From contig JAJQJQ010000047.1 in the NCBI GenBank assembly GCA_028622995.1, positions 496,001 through 560,000 of the forward strand: a stretch of DNA of 64,000 nt. Reading direction: 5' to 3'. The DNA is from Panagrolaimus kolymaensis (taxonomy: Eukaryota > Nematoda > Chromadorea > Rhabditida > Panagrolaimidae). Positions 45,862-58,995 of the stretch are shown here, in pieces; the stretch's first letter is position 1; the number at the start of each line of letters is the position of its first letter. The translations under genes were made by a program, and so were the position numbers. The notes below the pieces were generated by a model. It had not been told where the DNA came from and did no database searches. It worked only from the letters and a program-made list of their open reading frames with translations.

Positions 45862-48800
45862 ATGTTTGTTAATATTGAAAATAACAATATATTTCAGACG
45901 ACAATGTCGACGACGACGATGATGGCCGATCGTCCAATTGTCGTTAATTCATTACTTTGTTTTATTCATAATTTTCGAAGCCATCCACATTTAGAAGTTT
46001 TAACTCGAAGTTATTTTTCGAAATGTGTGAATGATGTGGCTCGACAAAATTTGATTGAAATTTTATCTGATAATTCCAATTCCAAAAACGATTCAAACTC
46101 AATAAATCAAAATGCCTCAATATTAGAATTATTTGATAAAGCCGCGACCATTCTAAATCCATCTCCATTATTTGTTGCAGCTGATTTAACTTCGTTACCC
46201 ATGGTGTTAATCGGGGATCAAAACCAGTCTAAAAATGTCGTGGATGAAATTCATCAATTGCGATGGTTTATTCAAAGCATCTTCACCGGAAATGAATATA
46301 AAAAGTAAGTATTTTTTGATTTTTTAAAGTTACTTTAAAGTCCATTTTTTTTTCTAAAACTGTTTTTTAATTTTGAAAAGTTTATTAACAAATTTAATAG
46401 TTTAATCATTTTTTGTTTGATGCGCAACAAAAAAAAATCACTTTCTAAAAAATTATTCGTTTTTCTTCTTTTTCTCGCCACGTTAAGGCTTTATTCTTCT
46501 GTTTTTCATTTATTTTTTTGATCAAATGAAAAAAACCAAGCAAAAAATTAACATTTTTTGTTTAATATAAAATCCATTAGTTTTAAAGAAATGTTCCAAT
46601 TTTTCTGATTATTTTGTTGTCAGCCACTTTTTAAGTTTATGCTAAATTTTCTGCGATAATGCTTTTTTAGTTATAAAAAAACGCTAATTTCACTCATTTC
46701 ATCTTTCCTCTAAAATTTTATTTAACCTCAGCAACCTCTAAATTTAACCTTTTAAATATATTTTTCTTAGTTCTTTTACCCTCACTAAAATTACTAAAAA
46801 AACTCAATTCGCTGTACCTTCATATTACTTTTTTTTATTTCACCTTTCCTTTCTTTCGTGTCTTCTTTTTTTGTTTTTGGATTTATTAATCAGAAACGAA
46901 AAAGAAAAATAAGATGTCGCCTTGACTCTCATCTTCTGTCTTCATTTGATGGCAGCCAGCATTTGCACCCTCATTTACCGCAATTTTTTTTTCTCTCTCT
47001 CTCATCCTTTTCCCTTAAATCAAATCAAGATACTCACTTTTTTTGCGTTGTCATTTAACTTCATTCCTTCTTTTTTTACCCGCAAGATTGACCATCCATT
47101 GCGGGGCCTTTTTTTTTTTTTAGTATTTTCGTATTTTTAGTATACATCAAAATTAACGAGCGGTTTTCGGCAGTTATACGACAACCTAATTCACCTTCTT
47201 CCTCTTTTTTACAAAATCTTTCCCTTTTTTTAACCTCAGTGACTTTTTGCATTTTTGTTTTTAATTTTAAAGTTTTTTTTCTTTTAAGGAATTAACCTTC
47301 GACTTTTTTTTCATTTGCAAAAAAAAATTTAAATATCAAAAACTCTGTTTTTTTTTCTTTGGCTTTAATGTTTATGAATCTGATCAGCATTTATCAAAAG
47401 CCGCAAAAAAAAAACTCAAGTTTAGTTTATTAAATCAAAAAAGGGAGAAAAAAGTTTGATGAAAGAAACAAACGCATATGGCCGGAAGCAAGCATAGATG
47501 TAAAAGATGAAAAAAAGTTCGATGCAATTGTTTATTTTTATTTTAACTTTTTTTTCCTTGCGCAAAAAGGTTTTTCTTTTGTGGCGGCGTTGTTGCGTTT
47601 TGACCCGGCCAAAAAAAGAAAAAAGGGTAAAAGCGAGCAGCAAAGCCACATTTTTTTTCTGTACCTTATCATTTTTGTAAATCTTTGCCTTTCTTTTTAC
47701 ACTCACACAAACACACATCAACCGGATATTCTGTCTTTTTAACATACATACACATTAGTTTTGATTTTCATCCTCTCTCATTCTTTTTTTTCTTCGTCAA
47801 AAATGTGGAAAAAAAGAAAGAAACCAAAAACAAAACAAAAGCAATAGAAAGCAAGCATGCTTTTTGGGGTAAAAAGTTACTGTAGTTTTGCGAAGGAAAA
47901 AATTCCAAAACAAAACATAAAAAATAAAAAAGACAAATTCTTTTCACTCAAAAAAGAAAAACTTTACAGTGTAATGAAAAAAAATTTGAAGGAAAATTTT
48001 TTTTGCATTTATTTTTTATATTTTTGTAAAAAAAACTAAAGAAGAGGTAAGAAAAATTTTGAAATAATTTTTTGTTGTTCCGGTTGGACTTTTTGCAAAC
48101 TAAAAAAAGTATGAGAAAAAGAAACTCTGTATATTTTATCCAATCGCCAGCCGTTGTTGCTGCTCGCTCGATCATCATCGCTTTCTTTCCTCCTCCAAAA
48201 ATAAAATAAAACTCTGATCTGTCGTCGTCGTCGTCGTCGTCAGTCACCCTCCTTTTTTATTGTTTACGGTAGAGTTAGAGAGAGCAGAAATGCAATTGCG
48301 GTCTATTTTTTTTCCTACTTTTTTTTTGTACCACACTCATTATTATTAAAACGGAAAAAGTAAAAAAATAATAGAGAAAAGAAAGGAGTAATCAATCTGT
48401 ACAAAAATATTCGGAGGCGAAAAAAATAAATAAATGTACATTCAATATTGGCCTTATTTAGCAGCAAAAAAAAACACAATCATATTTATTTTCAAGTTTT
48501 TTCTCTTTGACAAAACGGTTTCATGAAAAAAGGTGATCGTTTCAATTTTATTTATTTCTTAAAACTTTTTTTATGCAAGAGAGTAACAAAAAAGAGAGTC
48601 ATTTGATCATTATTATTTATTGCGAGGGCAAAGCAAAAATAAAAAAGCAACTAACTAACTAGTTTGATTTTTTCATTTTTCTCGGGTTAACAAACACACA
48701 TATAAATTTTTTGAAAATGAGAATGGTTATAATTGATTATCTGACTAACGATACTAATAAGGGAAATAAATTTGCAATCTGTCTTTTAAAAAAAATGAGA

Positions 48801-51800
48801 GAGGAAGAAAAAAATTTTGAAGGGCAAATTCGATGGCATTTTTTTAAACTTAAAAATCATAATGAAAAAATGAAAAAGTAAAAAATTTTAGATTGCCATC
48901 ATGCTACTTTTCGGCCTTGAGCAATACCAGCACCACCACCTCTTCAACGGAAAAAGAAGAAGCAACATCCGAAGATCGCGCCTCACCAATCAATTTATCA
49001 ACGAGGCATTCAACTTCGCCAAGGCTTTTATCAGTTGTATCTGAGCCACAAGTGCCAGAACAACATCAACTTCAACAACCAAGCAATAATGATGTCGTTG
49101 GAGATATTGAAAATATGGATACTGTGGATACTGTATTATCTCAACCACCTTCACCACAAATTTCTTCAAGAAAAGCGTCACCAAATAAAAAATCTTCACC
49201 TCGCAAACATGCTCCATATCGTCTAAATCAAGCTGTGAGGAAACTCACGGATAGACTCGTCGCTGAAGCAAATAAAGATGGAATAGTTTCACCCGGAAAA
49301 TCTTCGCCTCCACCTCCACCAAAATCTGTTTCACCAAACAAAAACTTTGAAACATCAAATATTGTTTCTTCGATGGAAAATGAAAAGCCTGCTGCAACTG
49401 TTGTTGAAATTAATTCCATTTCAACTCCAGTAACTTCAAATGAATTAGCATTTTTACACCATCAACAAAATTTAAATGGCACTGTTATGGATCCATTTGC
49501 TCTTATGATGCTAAGAAATTTTGCAAATGCTTCAAAGCAACAACAAATAACACCAAAGAAAAATAATCGTGGACCTAAAAAAGGGTTGGTGCATTCATTA
49601 CTTTTTTATTTATTAAATCAAAATTTATTTTTATTCAATTTTCCGATTTTTATTTAAAAAACCATTTTCAAACTGTCTTTAAATTATTTTTCTGATTTTC
49701 GTAAAAATAACTCTTCCATCTTTATTTTTTTTATTCTTGAGCAACCAAGGAATATTAGTGTATTGATGGCGCAGCAAAGATAAGACTTTTTTTCTTCCTC
49801 TTTTTTAAATAAGTTATGATTTTATTATTTTGCGGGCAAAAAAATGGAGTGAAGTAATAATTGATGCAAGGGAAATGAAGACATTTTTTTACTCTCTCCT
49901 CACTTTGTGACTGGCCTCCCATCACCTCGATTGACCATCTTATCTTGATAAGGAAGCAAAAAAAAGAAGAGGCAATATAAAAATAGTAATATTTTTATTT
50001 TATTTTTTTGCGCGGAAGTACGTACCTTTCTTTTCTTTTTTTTTTCTTCAATGGCATTGATTGAGGTGGAGGGAATGCAACTATTTTTTTCTTCTAATTT
50101 CTTCCGTTTTTTTATTTCTCACTTTTTTTTTTCTGTATTTTTCCTTCAAGAATTATTTTTTGCCTTGCCTTAACTTTGGAGATTGCGGAGGATAGTTTTT
50201 TTTATGTCTGAAGCGTTCGTTCGATCACTCTTATTCAATGTGGACAAAATATTTTTCTCGCAAGAATAAAAAAAATAGGAAGGAAAGAAGAAAATTTTTT
50301 TGAATCCGCAAAGCAATGCAACGTTCACGTTGTAATCTCTTTTTTTTAACAGCACCAACTCGATCGAGAGAGAAAAAAAAGTGTGACCTCAATATTGCGG
50401 CAATGTCATCAACAATTGATGATGATGCGAGCGAGAGTATTTACTGAAAAAAATAATAAAATTACCACCATCGCCACATCGCTGCTGGCTGTAGAGGAGT
50501 CAAAAAAAAATTGAAGGTTTTATTTTTTTTTTGTAACGAAAAAATATTGTCAATGTCCTTTCGAGGTTACTGTAGCGAGCCTCGCAAACCAAAACAAAAA
50601 AAAGTATATCATCGAAAACAAATTAAAACGCATCATCATTTTTTGTTGTTTTTAAAAGTTGAAAGAAAAAATAGAGAGGTTAGGTTCAAAGGGCGTTTTT
50701 TTATTTTTTCATAATTAAGTGATTAAGTGACATTTTTATTGGAAATAATAACTGTCTTTGTGTCTTTCTTTTAAGATAATTTATAAAGTTATTATTTTTG
50801 AGCATATTTCTTACATAAAATGTTATGTCAAAGAGATAGACATTCAATAAAGAAAAAACTCAGAAGCAGTCAAAAAAACTCGTCTGCTGTTTAAAAAAAA
50901 GAAAAAGAGTCAAAACAATATTTTATTTCATAAAAAATCTTTAATTTATTATCTGCTTTTAAAAAGTTGACATGCTTTTCATCCATAAAAAATCTGATTT
51001 TTTTTATCAACGCTTGCTTTTTAAAATAAAACAAAAAAAATTTGATGGAAAATTTATTGCAACCGATTATACTCTCATTAATCTGAATAGTTAACATAAA
51101 CAATGAATATTTTAAAAAAAAAATTTTTTATCTATTGGCGGTGATAATCGCTTGCGGGTTTTTTTTTATTGTGATTGTTCTCCTTTTTTTTATCGTTTGT
51201 TACAGCCTCGAAAAATTATTTTTTTTCCTTCATTCATTTATTTCTAGCGGCAGCGGCGAAAATAATACTCCATGTTCCAGTTCAAGGTAAATAAATAAAT
51301 TTCTCGTCAGCATCAATGAAGGCGATTGCGGTAGCGCGAGTTGCGGGTAATCACTCTTTTTTCTCCATCTTTTCATTTTGCGGTAGTATGGTTGATTGTT
51401 GTTATGCATAAGAAACTAAAGAAATTCCTTTTCCTCGTCGTTAACATTTTTTTCTTCTTCTATCATTTTTTTTATTTTTCAATCGGAGGAGTATAAAACT
51501 ATCAACTCCATTGAGCCCTCTCGTTCATCATTTATTTTTTATTCTCTCATTTTTTCTCATTTTTCTTCTTCTTTTTCGAGCCTAAATAACTAAATCAAGC
51601 GACGGCGATGACAATAATGACAAACGTGACGACGACTCCGATGATAGTGATAATCAAATAATGAGAACAACAGAGAGAGGGAGCAACAATCTTTTAAAAA
51701 GCAATAAAATAAAAAAGGTTTAATAAAAAAAAATCGGAAATTGAATTATTATCCGCAAAAAAAGCAGATATGATAGTTTTCAAAGAAAACAGCAAAAAAA

Positions 51801-52729
51801 TAATAAGTAAAAAAAGCAAAAAATTACTGTAGCTTACATATCGATATGGTGGTTCAAAACTTTGAGTTAAAAATAAAAACCTCACCTAATAATTGCCTTT
51901 TGCTTTTTAAAGGACTCAAATATCAAATAAAGCCTCTTTCTTCTTCTTTTAAATAACAGAAGAAAATAGCGTTGCAATTGCCGCGTCATCAATAAAAAAA
52001 CCCATGAAATCAAAAAAAGTTGTTTATAATCTGATAAAACTTCATTAAACTTGTCACTTTTTTTAAATTCACAAACAATTAAAACTTAATTAGCAAAAAA
52101 TCGGTAAACAAAAAATCATTAAAAAAATTCTTTTTAGCTACCGAAAAAACAACAATGTCCCCGCAGTCATGGATGCAATCAGCGTCGATGCTGGAAGCCT
52201 TGATGAAATTATGGATGATGAAGATGATAAAATGATGAGTAATGAATCAAGTCCAACTCCATCTGATTCATCCAACGGTGGTGGTGGGAATGGAAAAAAT
52301 GGTTTTTATGATAAAAATGATGATAATGAAGGAGATAAACCTTTCACATGCGGACAACCAAATTGTTCGAAAAGATTTGCAAATAAATTTTTATTAAAAA
52401 AGCATCAATTTATTCATACGGGTTTAAGACCACATATTTGTCCTTATTGTGCTAAACGGTAAGCAATTTTTTTAAAGTTAAAACAAAAAATTTCAAAATT
52501 TTATTCCATTTTTAGTTTCAATCGAAAAGACAACCTCCTTCGCCACAAAAAGACCCATCTTGCTAATGCCACATTGCCAATGGATGGAAGACGCCGCCAT
52601 CATGCCCTTTTAGCTCCAGCAACCCTTTCATCAGGAGGAACGTTTGATCCTTTAACTTTGCTACAGATCTCACAAGCTGCTCAAAATAATAATGAAAAAG
52701 ATTTAATTCTAAAAGTGGAGAAGGAATAA
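45862..52729 (+). CDS. C2H2 zinc-finger transcription factor with long introns, 556 aa
   Basis: Exons 45862-46304, 48892-49584, 52138-52458 and 52516-52729 join in frame; a second in-frame ATG at 45904 may be the true start. Residues 1-148 form a folded-looking domain (LLCFIHNFRSHPHLEVLTRSYF, later LRWFIQSIF) that I do not recognise. A Ser/Pro-rich linker with SP sites (SPRLLS, SPNKKSSPRK) follows. Near the C-terminus are two tandem fingers, FTCGQPNCSKRFANKFLLKKHQFIH and HICPYCAKRFNRKDNLLRHKKTH, joined by the classic TG-x-R-P-H linker. Two introns of 2.6 kb hold only AT-rich sequence; the last is 57 bp. Probably a nuclear DNA-binding regulator. Long introns in an otherwise short-intron genome are typical of regulated developmental genes. 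Confidence 0.82.
46305..48891. other. Intron 1 of the second zinc-finger gene (2.6 kb)
   Basis: AT-rich with a short GTC trinucleotide run near 48222-48241. No nested gene seen on either strand. Confidence 0.6.
49585..52137. other. Intron 2 of the second zinc-finger gene (2.55 kb)
   Basis: Begins with a GTTGGT donor and ends CTTTTTAG. A few GC-richer words (GCGGCAGCGGCG near 51250, GCGACGGCGATGAC near 51600) but no coding exon. No repeat family recognised. Confidence 0.6.
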
Positions 52730-53354
52730 ATAAATATATTATGATGCTGCAATATCATCTTTCAAAAAAATAATTATTTAATTAATTCTATTAATAAATT
52801 TAGTGCAATATTTTAAAAAAAAATTATAATCACCGTTTTTCTTTCGTCTAATCTTTCTCAATTTTTATTTGCCATTATTGTATCATCTTCTCATGCCATT
52901 TGCCAATGACAAAAAAAATTATATCTATGCAACAACTTTTTTTTTCTTTTCATTTTTTAATTCTTTTCTTGTCCCTATTTTGTGCCTTAAAATCACTAAT
53001 AATTATAATGTAAAGTTTTTGTTATCAAATTTAAATTTTTAAAATTCCATATCTTGTTTGCCATATCGTATTCTTGTAATATAAAATTTTATTTTATTGA
53101 TTATAATTTTATATGTTTCACAAAAATGCAAACACAATAAAAAGGGCTAAATATAATAAACGTAAGTAATATAATGATAAAATAAAATATATTGCTCGTT
53201 GAGTAGCATTGAAGTGTATAATTTTTTGTGTGGGCTTGTTTTATACTCATTATCGATACATACTTCTGAGGTGGATATTTCTTGCTAAAAAAAATTAATT
53301 TATAATTTTAAAAGAAAAACTTAAAAAAACTGACCGACCTCTCGAATTGCAAAT
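52730..53354. other. Convergent 3' flanks
   Basis: AT-rich trailer between the zinc-finger gene (+) and the small membrane-protein gene (-), with AATAAA words near 53135. Nothing else seen. Confidence 0.5.
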
Positions 53355-53591
53355 TTAGTAAAGATTTTCATGTGAAGCTTCTTTCAACAATGAATAAGCT
53401 GGATCAGGTTCGTAAAAATCACTAAGGCTAAGATGTTTGAGAGGTTCAAGATCTGGAGTAAATAAATAAACAAAATATTTGTACATCCATTCAATTAATT
53501 GAGTCATAATGAACATAAAAAAAATAACGCCAAAACATAAATCCAAGCATGACCTGCGTCTTAATCTGCGGTTAACTCGTCGAGAAAACAT
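53355..53591 (-). CDS. Small single-pass membrane protein, 78 aa
   Basis: An intact frame with a very basic start (RRVNRRLRRRS), one hydrophobic span at about 19-36 followed by an aromatic stretch (WMYKYFVYLF), then a polar acidic tail. By the positive-inside rule the N-terminus is cytosolic. Composition is balanced, unlike the A/T-run frames around it, so it is probably a real gene, though unrecognised and possibly part of a longer spliced transcript. Confidence 0.5.
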   Translation of the reverse strand: MFSRRVNRRLRRRSCLDLCFGVIFFMFIMTQLIEWMYKYFVYLFTPDLEPLKHLSLSDFYEPDPAYSLLKEASHENLY

Positions 53592-53947
53592 TATTACAGA
53601 ACAAATTAAATAAAAGCTTTAGGATTATCGATTGGGAAGAAATAAATAAATATAAAAAAATGAACTTGAATAAAAAAAATTCTTGAAAGAAATATGCTAT
53701 CGTGAAAAAAAGTGTTTTTTAAAAATGAAACAAAGGAATTTTATGATAAACATAAATCGCAGAAATCGAAGAATAAGCGAAAAAAAAATATAAAACAAAA
53801 AAAATTTTTGTGCTGCAGCAGCTAGAGCCATAAAAAAATAAGAGAATCGCTTGAATTAAAAAAAAAAAATGTGTAACAAGAGAATTGACTTTCTAAAAAA
53901 ATTTCAATGAATAAAAAGGCATTTTCATTCTAAAAAAATGGTGAATA

Positions 53948-54026
53948 TCAAAACTTTCTGAATGCAGAAACGAGACCAAAAAATGTTTTTAGATCCTCGA
54001 ATTCTGCTCGTAAGGTTGAGTCTAAA
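53948..54026 (+). repeat. Isolated partial copy of the 138-bp satellite
   Basis: About 79 bp matching the conserved core of the array at 60.5-64 kb (CTTTCTGAATGCAGAAAC, TTTTTAGATCCTCGAATTCT, GCTCGTAAGGTTGA) with a few mismatches. The remaining part of the monomer is absent. It lies just past the 3' end of the Amt gene, 6.5 kb from the array. Confidence 0.85.
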
Positions 54027-54197
54027 TTTTAGTTACATTTTTATCGATAGCGGACTTTTTTTTACCTTTTTCTAATTTTTTTTATTTGACGTATTTGTAA
54101 ACTAAAACCATTTTTTTATATGAAAAACTTTTTTTAATTAACAAACTATACAAATATGTACAACAACAACAACAACAACTGTAAATTATTTATTTTT

Positions 54198-57100
54198 TTA
54201 CATCGGCGTATCATTTAATGGCGTAATTTGAGATCGAGGAGATGGTTCAACTTTATTGTTTGCAGCTGGCGCGGTTCGATGATGACTTGTAAAGCTAAAA
54301 GTAACTTCTTTATAAACCAATTTTATTAATGGATATAAGTATTGTATAATTTAATTTACCCTGCTTTTCGTTTTAGTCTCGTCCAAAAATTACTATTTTC
54401 ATTTTGGGTTGTCTCAATAATAATCGAAGTTGAACTGCTTGCTAAAAAAATGGTGGATTTTTTACAAATAACTTTCAAGCGTGCCTTTCTTTTTTGCTTC
54501 TGGAATTTTAATCAATTTACTTACTACTTTTTTTTGCTGCTGCATTTTTTAATACTCTACTTGTAATAGAAATATCTCGAACTTTATTTTGATGATTATT
54601 ATTATTTTGTAAATTTTGTATTGATAATGGTTGATCTAAATTACTATCTTCCGATCCAACTGTATCATCCTTCGATTGAATTATCAATGTGGATGGATGA
54701 GCTGTGACTCCATTTTGTAAACTACCTGATGGAGATTGAATAGTTCCACGACTTTCATTTAAACTTTTTTGTGATTCGATTGCTGTTATTGTCGCTGTTG
54801 TTGTTGTTGTTGCTGCACTTTCAATTGCTGGAGTATTAGTAATTTCATTTCTCGCGCTACCATTGGTAAAACTTCTTTGTGATTGAGTTTTAGGTGTTGT
54901 TGGCGAGGATTTAGGAATTCCATTCATTCGAGTTAATTGAATTGAAGATGATGTACTTCCATTTACTTTATTTGCTTGTGTATGAAGTTTAGCTTTTTTA
55001 GCTAATCTTTTCCATTTTCCAACAGCTTTCAGAATGGTACTTAAGGTTCTCAAAATTAACACCAAGATAGACAAACAGAATAAAGAGATAGTCGATGGTT
55101 TTATCGCCTGTCCAAAAGCATAAAAAGTTTAAATTTTTTTAGAAGAAGTTTTAGAAGCACTCGATAAAAAGAAATATTTTCGAAAATTACAATAACCTCA
55201 AATAATGTATGTAAATACATTTTGGACAGACGATAAGAACTAATTAATTATACTCACCCTGTATTTAATTTAGTTTCCATTGAATATCGAGCAATGTTTT
55301 GTCCCGCTAAACCATGTTCAACTAAATCAGCACCAAGTTGTTCATCATGGGCATCCATTCTTATTTGCCATTTAAATAAGCTTAATCCTTTAAGAACGAT
55401 AATAGTAATTATAAATGCCCAAACCGATACACAAATAATTGTTAAAGTTTGAACTCCAAGTAAACGAAAACCTCCACCGTAAAATAAACCTGAATTTCCA
55501 CGAGTTATATTTAAATCATATTCATCAGATTGAGCAAAAAATCCAACACATATCATTCCCCACATTGCTGCAACAACATGAACGGGAACAACTCCAACTG
55601 GATCGTCTATTTCAAGCCTTTCTATTATTGGATATGATGATACTGCTAATGCAGAACCTATTCCACCAACCAATACAGCCCATATGGGTCTCATACAATG
55701 ACATACAGCTGTGGTGGATACAAGAGAAGCTAACATTCCATCAATAAGTAAATCAACCCGGCATGTTTTATGAAGGGTCATTGAATATGTTATTGCAACG
55801 GATCCTCCACCAATTGCAGCAAGAATGGTATTCATTGCTGCTCTAGCTGCTAATCTCCATCGACCTTGTGCAATACCATATGTTGAACCTGAAGAGAAAA
55901 AAAAATGAAGAAAAATTGGGGGTTTTTCTTTGAGATATCAATTCTGACATCTTTTATTCTGATTGTAAATTTTCTCCAAACCCAAATATTTGAGACAAAA
56001 ATAAAGAAAGTCAACGCTAGTGTTTGTTTGTTGTGGAAAAAGCGTCACAAATTTAAATGCTTTTTTCTTTAATTTTATTATTTGTTTTTTCGTTTTGTAA
56101 CTTATGTTATCTAATTTTTTTTACTTTAGATTTAACGCGACCACTAAAAATTGGCCACTAAATTTAACAATGCTTTTTATATTATAAAAGCAAAGTAGGT
56201 AGTTAGTTCTTTATTGAAATTATGAATTTCCTATCATTTCAAAAAAAAAAAGTGCATATTTATTAATGTTTTTTTTCTTCTTTTTCAGCTACAAAGGAGT
56301 AATAAATTTTATAGTCATGCATTTCTTGGTTAAAGCCTGCTTGCTTTTCATGGAAAAAAATATAAAAACTTTTAAAAAAATATTTTTTGCAATATTATTT
56401 TAATTTTTTACTTACCTGCATTAAAACTTAACCAACCAGTAATAAGCATAAAAGTACCCAATAATGCATTAGTTGGATTTGACATTTGATTAGCCCTTCT
56501 GCCACCAAATCGACCTTGTCGAGGCTTTAAATACATGGTAGCTGTTAAACCCGCAATTCCACCAACTAAATGTACAGCTGAACAACCCGCAGCATCCAAA
56601 CAACCCAATTTATATAAAAATCCTAATTCCGACCATACCCAATGGGCTGGAACTGAATGGACGATAGTCATAAAAAATGTTACAACTATATATGGTTTTA
56701 AACGAATTCTTTCAGCCATTGCAGCTAAAAAAGATAAAAAGAATTATAAAACAACTACTTTCGAATTTGTTAGTTTTTAAATAACTTTTCTTATTTTCTC
56801 GCTGAATTTTGTTTAACAAAAAACGGATATTTGCAAAAAAGGATATTTTCGGAAACCCAAGAGTTTGATGACTGATAGTTATCAAAGTGAGAGGCATAAC
56901 TTTTTTATTCCACTTCTAACTTTTTTTTACTTACTAGCATTTGCGGATTTCAGATGATTGCATACTTTTTGTTACATAATTTTGCTAAATTTTCTCCTTC
57001 TCAAATTATCCTTTTTCTCCCTCACATTTTTTTATTCTCAAAGCTTCAGCCAAAGTTTTTTTTATGGTTTTTCGGTAAAAGCAAAAAATCAAATTTCAAT

Positions 57101-58911
57101 GAAAATCATAAAAACTTTATTTTTTATGTAAGTAATATTTTTCCCTTGCTAATGGTTTTTTTAAAGAGCAGCTGTAAATTATTACTTTATTTTTTACTTT
57201 TTTAGCTGCGTAGCTTTTTTATTGTGACGCAAATAAAATAAAAAAATACTAACGCAATTTACAAAAAAAAATAAAAATATAAAAGAATGAAAGGGAGAGA
57301 GAAAAGTTTTGTAGTTATTGAAAAAAAGAAAAATATTAGACTTTTACATTTTTTTGTTTTATAATTTTGCTTTTTGTTATTCATTCTAAAAAGCAAATAT
57401 AAAAACATTAAAAATTTGGCATATGCGTGCGAGGGAGGAAGTATAGGAGTAATTAAGTTTACTGTATGTTTTTTTTTATCTCGTCAAATATTAACTTTAA
57501 GTAAAATAAAAATCTCACAACAACAATTCCGCGTGTTTTATTCCTTTCAAAAAAAAAATTGTTGTTTACTTACCTGAAACAATGGTACTCGTTGTTGTAG
57601 CAAAAGACATTTTAAAGAAAAATGCTGCAAAGCTCCATGCTTGATGAGTAGGTTCTAATTCATATGTGGGATCAAAGAAAAATTTTCCAATACCAATAAA
57701 TGGATTGGGATAATCTTCACCAAATGAAAAACCAAAACCAAATATCCAATATGATAAACCACCAAATATAACATCAATCATATTTTTAACCATAATATTT
57801 ACTTCATCTTTTGCAGATACTCGTCCACTTTCTAATAAACCAAAACCTGGAAGATGAAAAAAACTTTTTTTTGTTGATAAAATTGAATTTTTAGAATCAA
57901 AGTTCAAAAAATTTTGGTGGCGAGGATATTTATAAAATCAGTGTACAAATTTATTTATATTTAAAACTAAAAATCTTTAAAGCCATCAAAAAATTTTTAA
58001 TCGGGTTAAGGCTATAATTTTTTGTCGTTAATTTTCGAAAAAACTATTTTTTGTTGCATCATTTTGTGTCTTTCTTTGCAGATTTGCAAGAAATTCCATT
58101 AGGAATAAATATTTTTATTCTCAGCAGACGTCTTTCTTTTCTTGTATTGAAAAAGAAAGAAACCGTCAGACTTTCCTTTACAACAAATTATCATATTTTT
58201 TTTTTTGCAATTCTGTAAAATGAATGTTTATGATTTTTATTAAGAAATTTAATTGTGCTGTAGAAAGCAGGAAAAATGACTTTTAATAAAAATTTTTAGT
58301 TGGTGTTGTTACTTACATACTCATTTGAAAAATACATACTATAAAATAATTAAAATTAATAAAAAAATCCTTTAAGAATTTGAAAAGGTTTGAATTTTTA
58401 GGAATTATAGGAATCAAAAAAAAAGTAAGCTACATTTATAAAGAGTGAGTCCATTGGATTCATTCATCTTTAGTGATCTTATGAGGTACCATTTCTTAAT
58501 ATAAATGTCTAAAGGCTGCCGGTGTTTTTAGGCAAAAAGTAAAAATATAATAATAATCTCGCATGTGATACTTATGTAAGTTGTTTTAACAGGGAAAAAA
58601 AATGCTACATGTGTATGTAAAAAAAATTTTTAATCTTGATTATGAAAGTTTTGAGCTTCATTAAAAAAGAAAGATTTTTTGGGGAAAGTAAAGAGATTTG
58701 GATACTTTTTAAAAAAAAAGTAAGACTATGAACTCTCAAAATAAAAATTTTTTAAAATTTTTTTTAACACAAACAAACCTGAAGTCATAGAGAAAATAGA
58801 TATGGAAGCCGACATAATCCATATTCCATCATCTTGAAATAAAGCTGTAACATTGTCATCATATATAGGACCATTGAATCGACCCTTTATTGCATAAACG
58901 GGCTCCACCAT
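54198..58911 (-). CDS. amt: Amt/MEP-type ammonium transporter
   Basis: Exons, minus order: 58911-58779, 57846-57574, 56724-56416, 55888-55258, about 55048-54525, 54441-54360, 54294-54198, giving roughly 680 aa. The transporter core (about 1-440) has the family signature with the pore residues: Asp and first His in [14 protein letters not shown], second His in [17 protein letters not shown]. It also has [38 protein letters not shown] and about 11 hydrophobic spans. It moves ammonium across the plasma membrane. The Ser/Thr/Asn-rich C-terminal tail (about 240 aa) is far longer than usual. The start of the exon near 55048 is uncertain (55039 also keeps frame), and an upstream in-frame ATG at 58995 could add 28 hydrophobic residues. 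Confidence 0.88.
55098..55240. mobile_element. 143-bp inverted-repeat element in Amt intron 4
   Basis: The left end GTTTTATCGCCTGTCCAAAA is the near-exact inverse of the right end TTTTGGACAGACGATAAGAAC, with one mismatch and one extra base. The 100-bp interior is AT-rich. It fits a small MITE lying within intron 4, just past its donor at 55257. No clear target duplication. Confidence 0.55.
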
Positions 58912-58995
58912 TGTAGCTGTTGCGGAATCCCAAAAATAAAAAGTGATGAAAACCAAAAAATAAAAAAAGAATAAATTTTGATTTTTACCTTTCAT

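Noticed and set aside
38081..52729. Treating the two zinc-finger genes as a recent duplication
   Set aside because: Finger sequences, exon structure and non-finger regions are unrelated; they merely lie side by side.
54163..54178. CAA trinucleotide run as a functional element
   Set aside because: A short simple repeat of a kind scattered through the window; nothing distinguishes it.
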